DNA of 64,000 nucleotides from Chamaelirium japonicum (taxonomy: Eukaryota; Streptophyta; Magnoliopsida; Liliales; Melanthiaceae), in NCBI GenBank assembly GCA_947650365.1, contig OX393551.1:88944697-89008696 (forward strand). The letters are read 5' to 3'. The notes under the pieces were generated by a model, which made no database searches, was not told the DNA's origin, and saw nothing but the letters and a program-made list of their open reading frames with translations. The translations under genes were made by a program, and so were the position numbers. Shown here in pieces: positions 48,467-60,320 of the stretch; position 1 is the stretch's first letter, and every line of letters begins with the position of its first letter.

Positions 48467-49846
48467 ACTCTCCTTGTTCTCTTGAATTTTGTTTCTTTGG
48501 TTTTCTATTCCTCAAACACACATGAAACATGTTTCAGGTCTTCAGAGGTGTGGCAAGAGCTGCAGATTGAGGTGGATAAACTATCTGAGGCCTGATCTGA
48601 AGAGGGGCACTTTCTCACAGCAGGAGGAGAACCTCATAATTGAACTACATGCAGTTCTTGGCAACAGGTGCTAGTCCCTCATCTCTTCCAACTCCAAATG
48701 CTGGAAGAGTTTCCACCCATTCTTGCTATTTTGGGTAATAATACTTCTGTTCCAAATTCTGATGATTTCTGCAACACCACAATCAGATGGTCTCAAATTG
48801 CAGCACAGTTGCCGGGAAGGACAGACAATGAGATCAAGAACCTGTGGAATTCTTGCATCAAGAAGAAGCTGAGGCAGAGAGGCATTGATCCCAACACCCA
48901 CAAGCCGCTCACTGAGATCGAAGCACAAGATAAAGCTCCCGCCACCAGTGGCAAGAACTCTGGCACGAACGAACTCAAGCTCCTAAATTCCACCTCCGGG
49001 AACTCAAATTCGACGGCTCCTGAGGCTTCTCCACTGCTGATGCCGGTCGTCGACAGGTACCCGGTCGAGAGCTCCAGCTCGAAGAATTCAATGGCACCCA
49101 CTAAGGAATTCTTGCTAGACCGGTTCATGGCCAGTCATGAGAGCTCACCAAGCTGCCGGGCGACAAATTCGATGGGATACTTCACCCTTCCGCACCTGAA
49201 TTGTTCCCCCGAGAGTGGTGCCAATCAGACGACTTCAATCAGTCTACCGGTGAGCCCAAATCCGCTCCTATGGTTTAACCAGAGCTCTAGGCTATTTGAT
49301 ATGAATCCAGAGTTCAACTGCAACACGATCTCCTCTGTCGCTCCTTCGGTGTCAAGCTCAATCCTCTCAACATCGATGGGTTTGAAACCGATGATCAATC
49401 TCGCACTGGATAATCCTACCCCAGGCTGTGCTGGTATGGACGGAGTCCCGTACTGGGATGCCGGTAATCCTAGTAATAGTAGTGGGAGCAGCAGGAGTAA
49501 TACAAGCGGAATCGAGCTGAAGAGCAGTTGCTCCTTCTTCGACGGCACTAGCGGTATCTTCCCATGGTCGGAGCTGACGCCGGACAAAGAAGCCCAAATC
49601 CATCTCGAAGGAGAGCCGGAGGACCTCAAATGGTCCGAGTACCTACAGGGCGCCTTTCCGATATCCTCGGTGATCCAAAACCAAACCCAACCTTTATACG
49701 GCGACATCAAAGCAGAAGGCCAATTTGCGATCGAAGGATTGGGTCCCTGGCAACTGAGTCAGCAGCCACAGCAGCAGCAATTGCAAGCTTCAGAGATGTA
49801 TGGTAAGGATTTCCAGAGAATCTCAGCTGTGTTTGGACAGATTTAG
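48241..49846 (+). CDS. MYB61-like: R2R3-MYB transcription factor, MYB61/MYB50/MYB86-type
   Basis: Three exons: 48241-48373 (133 bp), 48538-48667 (130 bp) and 48787-49846, with GT-AG introns of 164 and 119 bp. The 133/130 pattern and phases are those of most plant R2R3-MYB genes. The product is 440 residues and nuclear by family. R2 (about 14-61) begins '[16 protein letters not shown]' and includes '[20 protein letters not shown]'; R3 (about 67-112) includes '[19 protein letters not shown]' with its Trp/Ile helix pattern intact. The N-terminus '[15 protein letters not shown]' and the segment after R3, '[13 protein letters not shown]', are hallmarks of the subgroup with AtMYB61, AtMYB50, AtMYB55 and AtMYB86. 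Known members act on secondary wall formation, mucilage and stomatal aperture. The C-terminus has the conserved '[20 protein letters not shown]' block and a Gln run. Intron 1 holds a long (GA)n. No stop or frameshift is present. Which subgroup member it is cannot be told. Confidence 0.95.
48417..48464. repeat. (GA)n microsatellite in MYB intron 1
   Basis: About 24 GA units begin 43 bp after the intron 1 donor (48374). If the intron were retained the repeat would add a long Arg-Glu tract and a stop. It is likely to vary in length between individuals. Confidence 0.97.
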
Positions 49847-51669
49847 CTCAAGAAAGGATACATGACTACTTGTGGAGTCTCAGATTCATAAGAGTGGAAG
49901 AAAGAGACAAGAAAGCAATCCTTACTTCAGAATTTTCGATTTCGAAGGGCTCTGAGTGATAATAAATGGCATCTTATTTTTTTTTTACAGGTGTGCGCGC
50001 CATAGATTTTTCTCGTGTAAATAGGCCTAAAATCTTGATGATACAGAAACCTCAGCTCTTGTTGAAATATGACCTTTGCTCTTTGGGGGGGGGGGAGGTG
50101 AGGGTGAGACTTAGTGCAGAATAAAGCCTGCTCCAGTTTCCCCTTTACCTTTTTCTCTTTGTTTCCATTGCTTTGCAACTCACAGATTGCTATTCACATA
50201 TTCTCTTGTAAACAATCAAGAATATCTACTTTTGGTTTGCTGGGTCTTCTCCCATTTACCTTTGCTTGCCATTATCGGCATCAATCTCCACCGGAGATCC
50301 ATCGCCTCAGGCTAGCAAGCTATGGCTCCCCATCATTTCCATGAGGGCTTACTACATACTTACATCTATATACTTTTGTCGACAATGGACCGTCACCTTC
50401 GGGGTCTACGTCTGTATACTCAATTTGATAGCTACTGAAACATTCACTACTTTCAAGCAAGGCCATCACCATCCTATGGAGGAAAGCAAATCACCCAAAA
50501 GAAAAGAAGGATCTACCAAGTTCACCTACTAGTAGAAAGAAAATGACCCTCAGTCTCCCACTGGCCATAACCCCCGTGATCATACCTACTTTACCTCTGG
50601 GCATTATCTTAAGTCCCACTTTTGTATGGAAAGTAGAGAAACTTGCAAACGAAGGGAAAGCAAGAAGCACAATGTTGGCGGGCACGCTTTGCTACCAATA
50701 TCGAGCATCGATCGAATGCCGCGTGGTACACACCCTATAATGGTGCTCAGATATTGGCATTTTGATGGAGGGACCACCATTTTGCTTGTGAGTGTGGAGT
50801 CCCTCTGTTGGGCTCCTCTTGATGCTGATGGTTTTGGGGGGGAGAGAGAGAGGGAGAGAGAACGCAAGGTCTCTGGCCACATGGAGCAAGTGCTTGCGAT
50901 AGGGGTGAAACGAAGAGAGGATTGATAAAAAAAAAAAAAGTGGAGAAAAAGGGTCTTTCCCTCCTCCCACAAAAGAATCTTGCCCCTAAAGCCTCCTTTC
51001 TATGCCCCTCACTATCCTTTCCTATTCTCCTTTCCATGCAGCAAAGTGCCAGAACCAGCTACAACTTTCTTAACATGGTAGAATCAATACGGAGGAGCTA
51101 ACATGTATTAGAGCCACCCACAGTGGTCCTCAACATATCGGTAGGTAATTAGATGAACAAAGTGACATCAGATTAAAGTCTACAAATCGAACCACGGGCT
51201 GAATTCATCAGTAAACAGGGAAGACATAATTGAGATGTTCAAATCGGTGCTTTCACCTCGGTGATAGTTAACACAACTAAACACCCCGTAAATTAATGTG
51301 CCATATTATATATCCTTGCTGAAGTTCTTCTCACCGCTCACACCTAGAAAATAATTTCTCTCGGTTGTCTACAGATCGAATAATCTAGCTTGGTCTTCTT
51401 ACCACCTAGGATGCATGTGAACTACATTATAGGATGTTTTCGCCAAGTCAACCAAAAGAGGAGGGGCTGGCTTGACTCCGAATGGTCCAAGGGATTTTGA
51501 TGTTGACACACAATGAGAGAATTCAAGGAAGGGGGTGCGATACCTCTATTGAGGGCACGCCCCCACAAGGGCATTGCAGTTCCACAAATTGCCCACTGCA
51601 GAAGCATCATTTGCAGTGCAAGGGGACAAGTAGAGAGAGCTAATGCAAGCAAATGTGAATCGGAGGGAG
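49847..51669. other. MYB 3' flank; no gene seen
   Basis: The first 300-400 bp probably hold the MYB 3' untranslated region; 'ataaatggcatc' (49961) and T/G runs occur. Overlapping frames at 50491-51037 on both strands match nothing. Runs of G (50086-50096) and A (50928-50939) are present. Confidence 0.45.
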
Positions 51670-51674
51670 AGGGT

Positions 51675-51813
51675 TGTTAATGTATATACCGGGTCGGATT
51701 CTATGTACAGTCGGGTCGGCTTGTGTGTGTATACATGTACGTATATATTGGGCATCGGTCCCTCAATGAGAACTATTCCATTCTCTCCAAACCCTAGCCG
51801 TCATCTCCTAACA
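51675..51813 (+). repeat. Element C 5' LTR (139 bp)
   Basis: TGTTAATGTATATACC to CTCCTAACA, followed directly by the primer-binding site. Confidence 0.96.
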
Positions 51814-51825
51814 TGGTATCAAAGC

Positions 51826-53136
51826 TATAGGGTTTTCTCGCGCGACGACGGCAGCCACCCCGGCTCCGATCTCCCTCCTTCGGGCCACTTCGGCGACGAC
51901 AGCCCCCCCTCCGGCCCCTCCCCTCCATTCGACAGCTCCCCCCCCCCCCCCCCCCCTGGCCCTTCTCCCTTTACCCGCCAGCCCCCCCGGCCCCTCCCCT
52001 CCACCCCCCCCCCCCACCCCTCCCCTCCCCTCCACCCGACAGCCCCTCCAGCACCCCCCCACCTCTCCCCCCCGGCCCCTCCCCTCCACTCGCCAGCCCC
52101 CCCCCCCCCCCCCGGCCTTCTCCTCCACCCGACAGGCCCCCCGGCCTCTCCCCTCCATCCGACAGCCCCTCCAGCTCCTTCCCTCCACCCGCCAGCCCCC
52201 CTCCCGGCTCCCCTCTCCTTTGTGATCTTTCCACCGCTGAAGGCGGTCACCGTTCAGTTATCTTCAGCCAGCGACTGGCCTGATTGGTCGCTCACCGTCG
52301 AGGCTGCGCTCTCCAGTCGTGATCTTTGGGGTCACATCACTGGTGATGATCCTCCTCCAGCTGCCTCCTCCGGCTCCTCCTTTGTCACCAGTAGCGCAGC
52401 AGTAGCGCAGCCGACAGCGCCGCGTCCTCTGCTGCGACTGCTACCGCCACAACTAATACCACGGCTGCTGCCCTCACGTGGCGTCGCCACGACCAGGCCA
52501 TCCGGGCCTATCTTTTGGACGTCGTTGTTCGTTCGCTCCTTACTCCCATCGGCCTCCTTCCTACAGCGCGCGCGATGTGGGAATATCTCCGGGACTGGTT
52601 TCTTCCACGCGACGGTGCACGCCGGCCTTAAATTATCTGTGACTCACAGTCTGCCCGTTAGGGGGAGCATACGATCTAGAACTTCTTCAGTTTGATGAGT
52701 GCCTACTAGCATGAGCTAGACTTCCTGATCCCAGAGCGGTGTGCTTGCCCAAGCTCTAGGGATTTCCAACGCTACCTTGATGAGGGCCACCAGCACCAGT
52801 TCCTAGCAGCGCTTCGGCCGGACTTTAACTCTCATCGATGATCAGCTCTTGCACCGTGAGCCACTCCATCGGCTAGAGGATGCCCTGCTTGCCTTGGTCG
52901 ATGAGGAGACTCACCTTCAGACTCAGGGTACTCGTCCTCCTTCACCTGTCCCTAGCTCAGACAGCATCCTGGCGACCAGGTTCTCCGATGAGCCTGTATT
53001 CTGTCACTACTGCAAGGAGCCCGGACACATGAAGCATGAATATCCCACATGTCCTCCACGCAACCCCCGCTGGGGCCCGGATGAGAGAGCATCACACTGG
53101 GCTCCTGCTACCCGGGATGATCGATGCGGCGGTTGA
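51826..53136 (+). pseudogene. Element C gag with proline-rich leader
   Basis: The open frame 51643-52695 crosses a proline-rich, C-homopolymer leader (about residues 85-195) and then a copia gag core: 'ASDWPDWSLTVEAALSSRDLWGHI' region at 52270-52350. The match to fragment D shows this leader-gag order is original to the family. After a stop at 52693-52695 the frame 52849-53136 holds a zinc knuckle, 'CHYCKEPGHMKHEY', where the final Cys of C-x2-C-x4-H-x4-C is Tyr. No convincing start codon sits in the leader itself; the frame is open from the LTR. Confidence 0.8.
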
Positions 53137-53299
53137 GGTGGACGGAGTCGTGGACGTGGTCAGTCCTCCTTCTACCACTTTGGTGGCGCTGTTGCTTCTG
53201 TAGAGACTCCAGCGCTCACTGCTGCTACTACTACACCATCTCCACCTGAGTCGGATCGTCTCTAACGACTTGAGGAGCTCCTACTTCGCCACATCGCCT

Positions 53300-53871
53300 C
53301 CACCAGCTCTTCGCCTACTACCGACCTGGCTGCCTCCTCTGGTACTGCTGCCGTTTGGATTTTTGATTCGGGTGCTTCCTATCATCTCACATATGACTTC
53401 ATTGTGCTCACCGTCTGTACTCGTGCTCCTGTCCACATAGAGGTTTGCACTGCAGATGGTACTCGTGTACCTATTCCGCAGTGTGGATCCATCACTGCTA
53501 CCTCGGATTACACTGGTCGCCTAACCCTATCCTATGTTTATCATACTCCTCTTCTTAATATTAATTTGATCTCTATTAGTTCTCTCTGTGATTCTGGACT
53601 CACTGTCACCTTTACCTCATCTGCTTGTGTTATACAGGATTCGCGAACAAGACGAAGAATTGGGCTGGGCCGTAGGACGGGGGGACTTTACCAGCTGGAT
53701 CATCTTCATGTTTCACCTGCTTCTATTGAGTCAGTCATGTCAGTCACCTCTGATGCCGACTTGTGGCACAGAAGATTAGGTCATTTGTCCAGTGATCGAC
53801 TCAAAAGCGTTTTCCGTTCGGGCGCTTTGGGTCATGTGTCCTTCTCTCCCCTCTCTGTCTGTACGGGTTGA
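53300..53871 (+). pseudogene. Element C protease and pre-integrase region
   Basis: 'AVWIFDSGASYHLTYD' (about 53352) contains an intact aspartic protease DSGA word. The GAG-pre-integrase segment 'LWHRRLGHLSSDRL' (about 53762) follows. A TGA at 53869-53871 ends the frame where relatives read a Cys-x-x-Cys-Gln word, cutting protease from integrase. Confidence 0.85.
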
Positions 53872-54990
53872 AGATTGGCAAATCATATGGCTCTACCATT
53901 TTCAGCTAGGGCTTCCAAATCTGTTGCTCCTTTTGATTTAGTGCATTCTGACATTTGGGGCCCTGCTCCCGTTGCTTCTTTTACTGGTTTTTTATATTAT
54001 GTCAGTTTCATAAATGATTACTCCAGTTGCACCTGGGTTTATCTCATACATCGCCACTCCGAGATTTCTCATATTTACCAGACCTTCACTACTATGCTTC
54101 ACACCCAGTTTGGTCGGCGCATTAAGACGTTTCGGTCTGACTGTGCCCAGGAATATCTCTCCTCCGAGATGCGTGAGATTCTTCAGACTCACGGCACTCT
54201 TCACCAACAGTCGTGCCCACACACCCATGAACAAAACGGAGTCGCCGAGCACAAACATCGCCATGTCCTTGAGACAGCACGAGCTCTCCTTCTGTCTGCT
54301 TCTGTTTCGCATTCCTACTGGGCCGAGGCTGTTCTGACCGCCGTTCACCTCATTAAAATCACTCTGTCCTCTACCCTTTCTGATATTACCCCGTACGAGC
54401 GGCTTTACTCCACGTCTCCTGACTACTCCCTACTTCGCACCTTTGGGTGCACGTGTTTCGTTCTCCTCCCTCCCCATGAGCGCACCAAATTCTCTGCTAG
54501 GTCTGTTAGATGTGTTCATCTGGAGCTCAGTCGGGAGCACAAAGGCTATCGGTGCTACGATCTCATGGCTCACCGGATCCATGTCTCTCGTCATGTTTAT
54601 TTTGTCGAAGACGTCCTGTACTTTTCCACCGAGTCCTGGGATCTTCCCTTATCTCTTACGTCACCCTCCGCACCTTCACTACCTCTCACTATCCATGTTT
54701 TACCTCTGTATCCTGCTCCTGCACCATTGGTTGTGTCCTCTTCAGTTGGGTCTCCCCCACCCTCAGTACCTCCACCCTCAGCACCTCCACCTCCACCCTT
54801 CCCTCCCACATCTCCCTCCGCCACCTCCACCACCACTTGTTACTCGTGTCTATGTTCGTCGCTCTGCAGCTCCTCCTACAGAGTCGGTTCACACTGGTAC
54901 TCCCTCGCCTATTGCTGCTACTCCCCCCTCATCGGTTGTGGATCCTGCTCCTGTTCGGCACTACCCGGTGCGCAAACATCACCCTCCTGA
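53872..54990 (+). pseudogene. Element C integrase
   Basis: A 371-residue frame. Catalytic positions are visible: the Asp of 'DLVHSDIWGP' (about 53937), the Asp of 'TFRSDCAQEY' (about 54130) and the Glu of 'EQNGVAEHKHR' (about 54235), giving a D,D-35-E-type core. The C-terminal 'FGCTCFVLLPPHERTKF' and 'VRCVHLELSREHKGYRCYD' also fit. The frame shifts near 54690, where a parallel frame (54443-55288) takes over into the Ser/Pro-rich linker and the start of reverse transcriptase. Confidence 0.88.
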
Positions 54991-56620
54991 CATATATGAC
55001 TACTCTCGGGACATGGTTGGCTACTCTGCCTTTACCTCTGACTCTTCTGACCCCTCTGGCTACTCTACCATTGCCTCCTATTCTCCATCTTATCTGGCTT
55101 TTCTTACTGCTCTTCACACACACCGGGAGCCCCAGTCGTACCGTGAGGCAGCTTTACACTTAGAGTGGCGGCAGGCCATGTCAGTGGAGCTTGAAACTCT
55201 TCAGCAGACCCAGACATGGGATTTGGTGCCTTGTCCCTCAGACATGGTGCCTGTTAGCTGTAAGTGGATATTCAAGATTAAGACTTGACCTGACGAATCC
55301 ATTGAGTGGCACAGGCCCGCCTCGTTGTTCGTGGCTTCTCTTAGGAGTATGGGATTGATTACGAGGAGACGTTTGCTCCAGTTGCTCGGATGACTACTGT
55401 GCGCACCCTCTTAGTTGTGGCAGCTGCTCGAGGGTGGCCTCTCCATCAAATGGATGTCACCAATGAGTTCCATCACGGTGACCTCTCCGAGAAAGTATAC
55501 ATGGCTCCTCTTTTGGGCATTTCTATTCCTCCAGGGCACGTTTGTCGTTTGCGTCGTGCTATCTATAGGCTTAAACAAGCACATCGGGTATGGTTTGAGC
55601 AATTCCGCAGTGCAGTTATGGTAGCTGGGTTTGTTGAGAGATACTCTGACTACGCTCTGTTCACTCGCTCCTCCAGTCAGAGTATTACTGTGATACTTTT
55701 GTATGTGGATGATATGATCATCACCGGAGATGACAGTGCTACCATAGCTTCCCTTCAGCGTCACCTCCAGAGTCAGTTCGAGATAAAGGATCTAGGCCCT
55801 CTCCGGTACTTTCTTGGCCTTGAGATTGCCCGGTCAGCTCGAGGATTGTTGATCTCCCAGCAGAAGTACATCTCCGATATTTTTGTTGAGGCTGCTCTTA
55901 CTAAATGGAACTCAACTTGAAGCTCCTCTCTACAGATGGTAAGCCTCTCCAGGATATCTCTCGTTATCAGCGGCTGGTTGGGATGGTCGTTTATCTCACT
56001 ATGACTAGGTCTGACATTGCCCATGCCGTTGGTATTGTCAGCCAATTCGTTCAGTCTCCTCGCTCAGTTCACTATGCAGCAGTCCTTCGGATTATTCGGT
56101 ATCTCCGTGGCACTGTCACTCGATCGCTGTTGTTTCCCTCCACATCTCCACTGGTTTTGCGTGCTTACTCCATTGCGGATTGGGCTGGAGATATTGCTAC
56201 TCATCGATCTACCACCGGCTACTGCGTGTTCCTTGGTGATTCCCTCATTTCTTGGCGTAGTAAGAAACAAGAGTCTGTTGCACGCTTCAGCACCGAAGCC
56301 GAATACCGGGCTATGGCTTCCACCACTGCAGAGATTGTCTGGCTTCGCCGTTTTCTACTCGACTTGGAAGTCATGATTTCTGGGGCTACGCCTCTATTAT
56401 GTGACAACCAGAGTGTCATTCAAATTGCTAGCAACCCGGTTTTTCATGAGCGGACCAAACACATCGAGATCGACTGTCATTATGTTCGGCAGGAGTTTCT
56501 TGCAAGCATCATCTCCTTGTTGTTCATTCCCTCCACGGAGCAGACTGTTGATTTCTCACAAAGCCCCTGACGATTGCTAGATTTTGTCATTTTATAAGCA
56601 AACTCTCGGTATATGATTCA
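54991..56620 (+). pseudogene. Element C reverse transcriptase and RNase H
   Basis: The domain starts in frame 54443-55288 ('CKWIFKIKT') and stops at TGA 55286-55288, where A has CGA. It continues in 55390-55920 with 'MDVTNEFHHGDLSEKVY' and an intact 'LLYVDDMIITGDD' catalytic block, then in 55905-56570 with RNase H ('AYSIADWAGD', where the usual first Asp of YSDADWAG is Ile; 'STEAEYRAMAS'; 'HERTKHIEIDCHYV'). A deletion of about 30 bp near 55900 removes the 'DSRTADTP' equivalent present in A. The C-terminus is frameshifted near 56560. Confidence 0.9.
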
Positions 56621-56639
56621 CCGTGAGTTTGAGGGGGAG

Positions 56640-56778
56640 TGTTAATGTATATACCGGGTCGGGTTCTATGTACAGTCTGGTTGGGTTGTATGTGTATACA
56701 TGTACTTATATATTGGGCTTCAGTCCCTCAATGAGAACTATTCCATTCTCTCCAAACCCTTGCCATCACCTCCTAACA
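56640..56778 (+). repeat. Element C 3' LTR (139 bp)
   Basis: TGTTAATGTATATACC to CTCCTAACA, preceded by the purine tract and followed by AGGGT. Confidence 0.96.
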
Positions 56779-56783
56779 AGGGT

Positions 56784-57149
56784 AAAGCAAGTGTGGATGA
56801 CTGCGGTAGAGAATTTTGATCCAATAGAAATCACATTGATGGCATGACATTGACTTTCTAATAAGTAGTGTATTTCTTTCGTACAAGTCTATGGAATAAC
56901 CGCCATTGTTACAACTTGCAAGTAACGCTAAAGATAAAAATTATCTTATAGTTTGTTTAAATAAACTTTATCTCCTATCTCTGCTTGATACAAGAAAAAT
57001 TCCTGCGGAGGAAGGAGATGAGCACCATCAATCACTGATAAAACCTTGGAATCCACCAAGGGTGTTCTTGAATCCACAAGAACGAGACTATTTTATTTGA
57101 CAATGATAATGTAACTAGAGGCTGAGGCCTTATATGGACTGGCTGGCCA
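56784..57149. other. Short non-coding spacer
   Basis: AT-rich sequence between element C and the CT-rich repeat. No gene or repeat is recognisable. Confidence 0.4.
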
Positions 57150-57660
57150 TGCATTCTCTGTAACATACAACCTCCCTCTACAACATGCATTCTCACTCTA
57201 TCAATATACACTCTCTCTAACATATAACCACTCCATATACATGAATTCTCTCTCCACAAACATAAATCTTTTATCTACAACTTACATCATTCTCTACAGT
57301 TTATATTCTCTCTCTACAACTATTATTCCACTTCTACGACTCAAATTTCCTTTTTTACAACTTAAATTCTCTCTCTAAAACTTACATCCTCTCTACAACA
57401 TATATCAACTCTCTATGACTTACGTATTCTCTACAGCTTACAGCCAATCTACAACATACATTCTCTCTCTAGAGTCCCTCTGCAACCTACATTCTCTATG
57501 CAAAAGTTACAATTTTCTATCAACAATTTATATTCTCTCTACATTTTACAATTTATATCTCTATAACATGTACTATTGTACTCTCTCTACATCATATATC
57601 CTCTCTACAAAATACATTTTCTCTCTAGAATACTCCAGAATTTAAAGTATTCCACTATTG
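57150..57660. repeat. Degenerate CT-rich minisatellite
   Basis: Irregular units of about 20 bp near 'acattctctctctacaactt' repeat for about 500 bp, with heavy divergence and indels. Short frames over it are artefacts of the repeat. Confidence 0.8.
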
Positions 57661-58567
57661 CCTACTCAAATTTATACTCTAAACCGAACAAGGTAAAAGT
57701 AATACTCCTCTCAACTTACCAAAAAATTTCCTTCAATCCGAACAAGGTAAATATATTACTTCAAAGTTCGCTTCCAACCAAACAAGGAAAAAATTCTCCT
57801 TTTTCTATAACTTCCAGCTTGGTTAAGCATCCCTTTAACAATTGCCTAACATCTTCGGATAGGCCAAGATATTCCACTTCTAGAAGATGTGTCTGGAGAG
57901 GGAAGGATTTAGAAGAATGGTTTCTTCGTGGTAATATATTGTCAGACAGTGTGTGAACCTGTTTTTTTTTTTCTTTCCGATAGAAGCTACGACTGGTCAA
58001 GAAGAGAAACTTTAGTGCTGTATTGACTTCTCTACAACATGATGGAATGAATTGAGGGATGAGGTATGAACGAGGATTGGAGTCGGTTGTCGGATGCGGA
58101 CCGGGTACGAGAGATCCGAACGTTTCGAGCTCATCTCTATTTCGAACATAGTTGGAGAAGCTGTTCCATAGTCCACAAGTAACATCATAAAGACCATCGG
58201 ATAAGGCAATGATCATGTGCTGCACCATGGATTTGATAGCCTTCATTACCAGCCAAAAGATGCAAAAACAATTACCATAACAATTGCCTTATTTGAGCAG
58301 TAATTTATTTAAACAAATGGTAGCATTAGAGGGAAAAGAACAAACTTCCATGAATATAAATCAAGGCAGATCAAATTAAAGAACAGAAGGTAAATGCCAC
58401 AGCTCTTCAGAAACATAAAAAAGAGGGCAGATCATATTAAGAGCACATAACTTGGTAACAGGGGAAAAAAACTAACTAGAAAGAGAAACAGCAGGCTGCC
58501 TTAATCAACAATTAATACTGCAAACCGTAAAATCTGGACCAGTAAACCTTGTAACAAAGGGATTAAC
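57661..58567. other. Unassigned region downstream of the CesA pseudogene
   Basis: A 161-codon minus frame (57761-58246) is open but resembles no family I know, and an A/T homopolymer (57963-57972) crosses it. The word 'aacaaggtaaa' recurs near 57690, 57740 and 57782. Nothing firm can be assigned. Confidence 0.3.
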
Positions 58568-59592
58568 TCAAACCCACATCACAGAAAACAAGGAATCAAG
58601 AAGTAGTGACCAAATCATAACAACGATCGGAATCCGGTTTAGGCGGACCAGCAAGCCCTTTAAGAATGGATAGAGATGGATGATCATGAGGAAAGAGAAG
58701 AACAATTTGACAAAAAACGGCCCCCAAGATCTGTATCCACCGTTCAAAGCCGAAGATATCCCCGCAACCATGGCCCACAAGTTGATGAGGGTTATGGTAG
58801 TCGGCACGATCAAAAGAGCAGTCCATCGGAAGGCGTACAACCCTGTGAGCACATCATTGGCAGACCTCTCAGTGAACATGGTCAAATCAGCTCTCTTCCC
58901 CACCAGGATCTTCGTTGGCCCATAAACAACTGCAAATAAGTGTATGGAAACCCCTCCAATAACCCAAAACTGCTGGTTTCTCTACCACTCCTGGGCCCCA
59001 ACCCCACTCCACCTCATTTCAAGAATTCCAGTAGAAATAATTGAAAGGAAAAGAAGTAACAGCCAAAGGCTTCCAAGATTACAGATCTGCAAGCGTGAAA
59101 TACTGAAATATTATAATACTTGTTAAGTATAATAGTTTATGAGACATGCTAGACTCAAATTCTCTCTCTTTTTGCTTGATTAATGGATAAAAAAGTAGTA
59201 AGCATAAAGTGTATTATTCAAGCTTGATTTATGAAGCCCACCTGTGGAATGATAAACTTGCCAGTGATGAGGCAGACGGCTGGTAGGGTACAGTATATAA
59301 CCAGTGGAATGGAAGTGAGGGGAGAATTGATGGCATTAATGTAAGAAACTCTTTGTAACCACTTAAGCCTTTTGCAGGATGCATACCAGATTGGGCAAGG
59401 CCGGCTGAAAAGAATCTCGATTGAGCCAAGAGCCGACTGGACCACCGGATTCAAATTGTCAGAAAGGTTGACTGGTACGGTGCTTTTGAATGTGGGGAAG
59501 GATGGAGTGCAATATATCGACCTCCATCCTCAGGCATGCATCTGAAGACCCGTGACGATGTCCGAAGCCAAAGATCCATATATCCAACCAAT
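58568..59592 (-). pseudogene. Cellulose synthase (CesA) pseudogene, 3' end only
   Basis: Two exons are readable on the minus strand: 59592-59242 and 59086-58568, with a GT-AG intron between. Exon one begins 'IGWIYGSLASDIVTGLQMHA', then has '[17 protein letters not shown]' and '[20 protein letters not shown]'. Exon two has 'ILEMRWSGVGAQEW', 'QFWVIGGVSIHLFAV', 'SWGPFFVKLFF' and 'HLYPFLKGL'. These are the last transmembrane part of plasma-membrane CesA, which polymerises UDP-glucose into cellulose. In-frame stops occur at 59530-59532 (TGA where CesA has Arg) and 58982-58984 (TAG where CesA has Trp). The QxxRW catalytic word (usual QVLRW) reads PVVQS. The C-terminus stops about five residues short. 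The N-terminal RING, the D residues and most of the catalytic domain are absent, since sequence right of 59592 is unrelated. Confidence 0.92.
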
Positions 59593-59639
59593 CTGTGCCC
59601 AACAATGACAGACATATTCAAAAACAACTTCAACATTTT

Positions 59640-60320
59640 AATCGCTGTTTATCGCTAATTACGATATTAAATGGAATAAACAACAATTTGGGGTTTGGCA
59701 GGTGTTGTATAAATACAGTTCTTTCTCAAAATTATAGACAAAAGATCAAGTGATGAAACACAAAGTATATACTTATGCGAAACAAATATTCAAGGACCAA
59801 AGGAGAGCTTGAGCTCATGTGGAAGGGGCAAGAAAGAGAACAGAAATTCAAAAAAAACTCAAGCAGAGTTGTTCAAAGTGATTAAAATATGCTTGTATTG
59901 AATGAGTAATTAATCTTTTAGGCCCCGTTGGTATTTGTCAGGTTTTGGAATAAAATGAACTGTATACCACAATGAGGCAATGACCCAAGTTATACAAGAG
60001 CGTATACAATATATACATCTATAACGCCCCTCAAACTCATGATAGATCAATCACTGAGTGTTTGCCAAGAAAGTATTGATGACGCACGGTAAAGAAGTCG
60101 GCGGGCTTCTCAGTAGACCATACGAAGGGGAGCGACAGAGTATCATGGTAGAATTACTAGACAATTATGCAACATGCATACAACAAATATTGCATCCAAG
60201 ATAAAATAAGATATTAATATAGTCATGACCTTATCAAGTATAACACCATCTAAAATGTACATGGATGTCATATTTTCATCCAAAAGAAAAGATGCGAGAG
60301 CTGCTTTGATACCAATTGAA
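59640..60320 (-). pseudogene. Copia-type scrap with RNase H tail
   Basis: On the minus strand the stretch around 60015-60120 translates to 'STEKPADFF' and 'FLGKHSVIDL', like the extreme C-terminus of copia polyproteins, followed by a purine tract (RC of 'cgcccctcaaactc', 60010-60023). A primer-site-like 'gctttgatacca' lies at 60302-60313. The two halves lie too close for a full element, so this is either a deletion derivative or two scraps. LTR limits are uncertain. Confidence 0.4.

Larger units (their letters stand above)
51675..56778 (+). mobile_element. Copia retrotransposon C, 5.1 kb
   Basis: The most complete copy of the family. LTRs are 51675-51813 and 56640-56778 (139 bp each), with a perfect AGGGT duplication (51670-51674, 56779-56783). 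The primer site TGGTATCAAAGC (51814-51825) touches the 5' LTR and 'gagtttgagggggag' (56625-56639) the 3' LTR. It alone keeps a recognisable gag core and zinc-knuckle region together with protease, integrase, reverse transcriptase and RNase H. Stops and frameshifts break the polyprotein at least six times. Hand comparison gives about 11 LTR differences in 139 positions. Confidence 0.96.

Noticed and set aside
48220-48525. 101-residue frame as a separate MYB-like gene
   Set aside because: It is MYB exon 1 read through its first intron into the (GA)n tract; splicing to exon 2 gives a normal R2 repeat.
57761-58246. 161-residue minus frame as a gene downstream of CesA
   Set aside because: No recognisable domain, homopolymer crossing the frame, and no splice or start support; kept only as an unassigned region.
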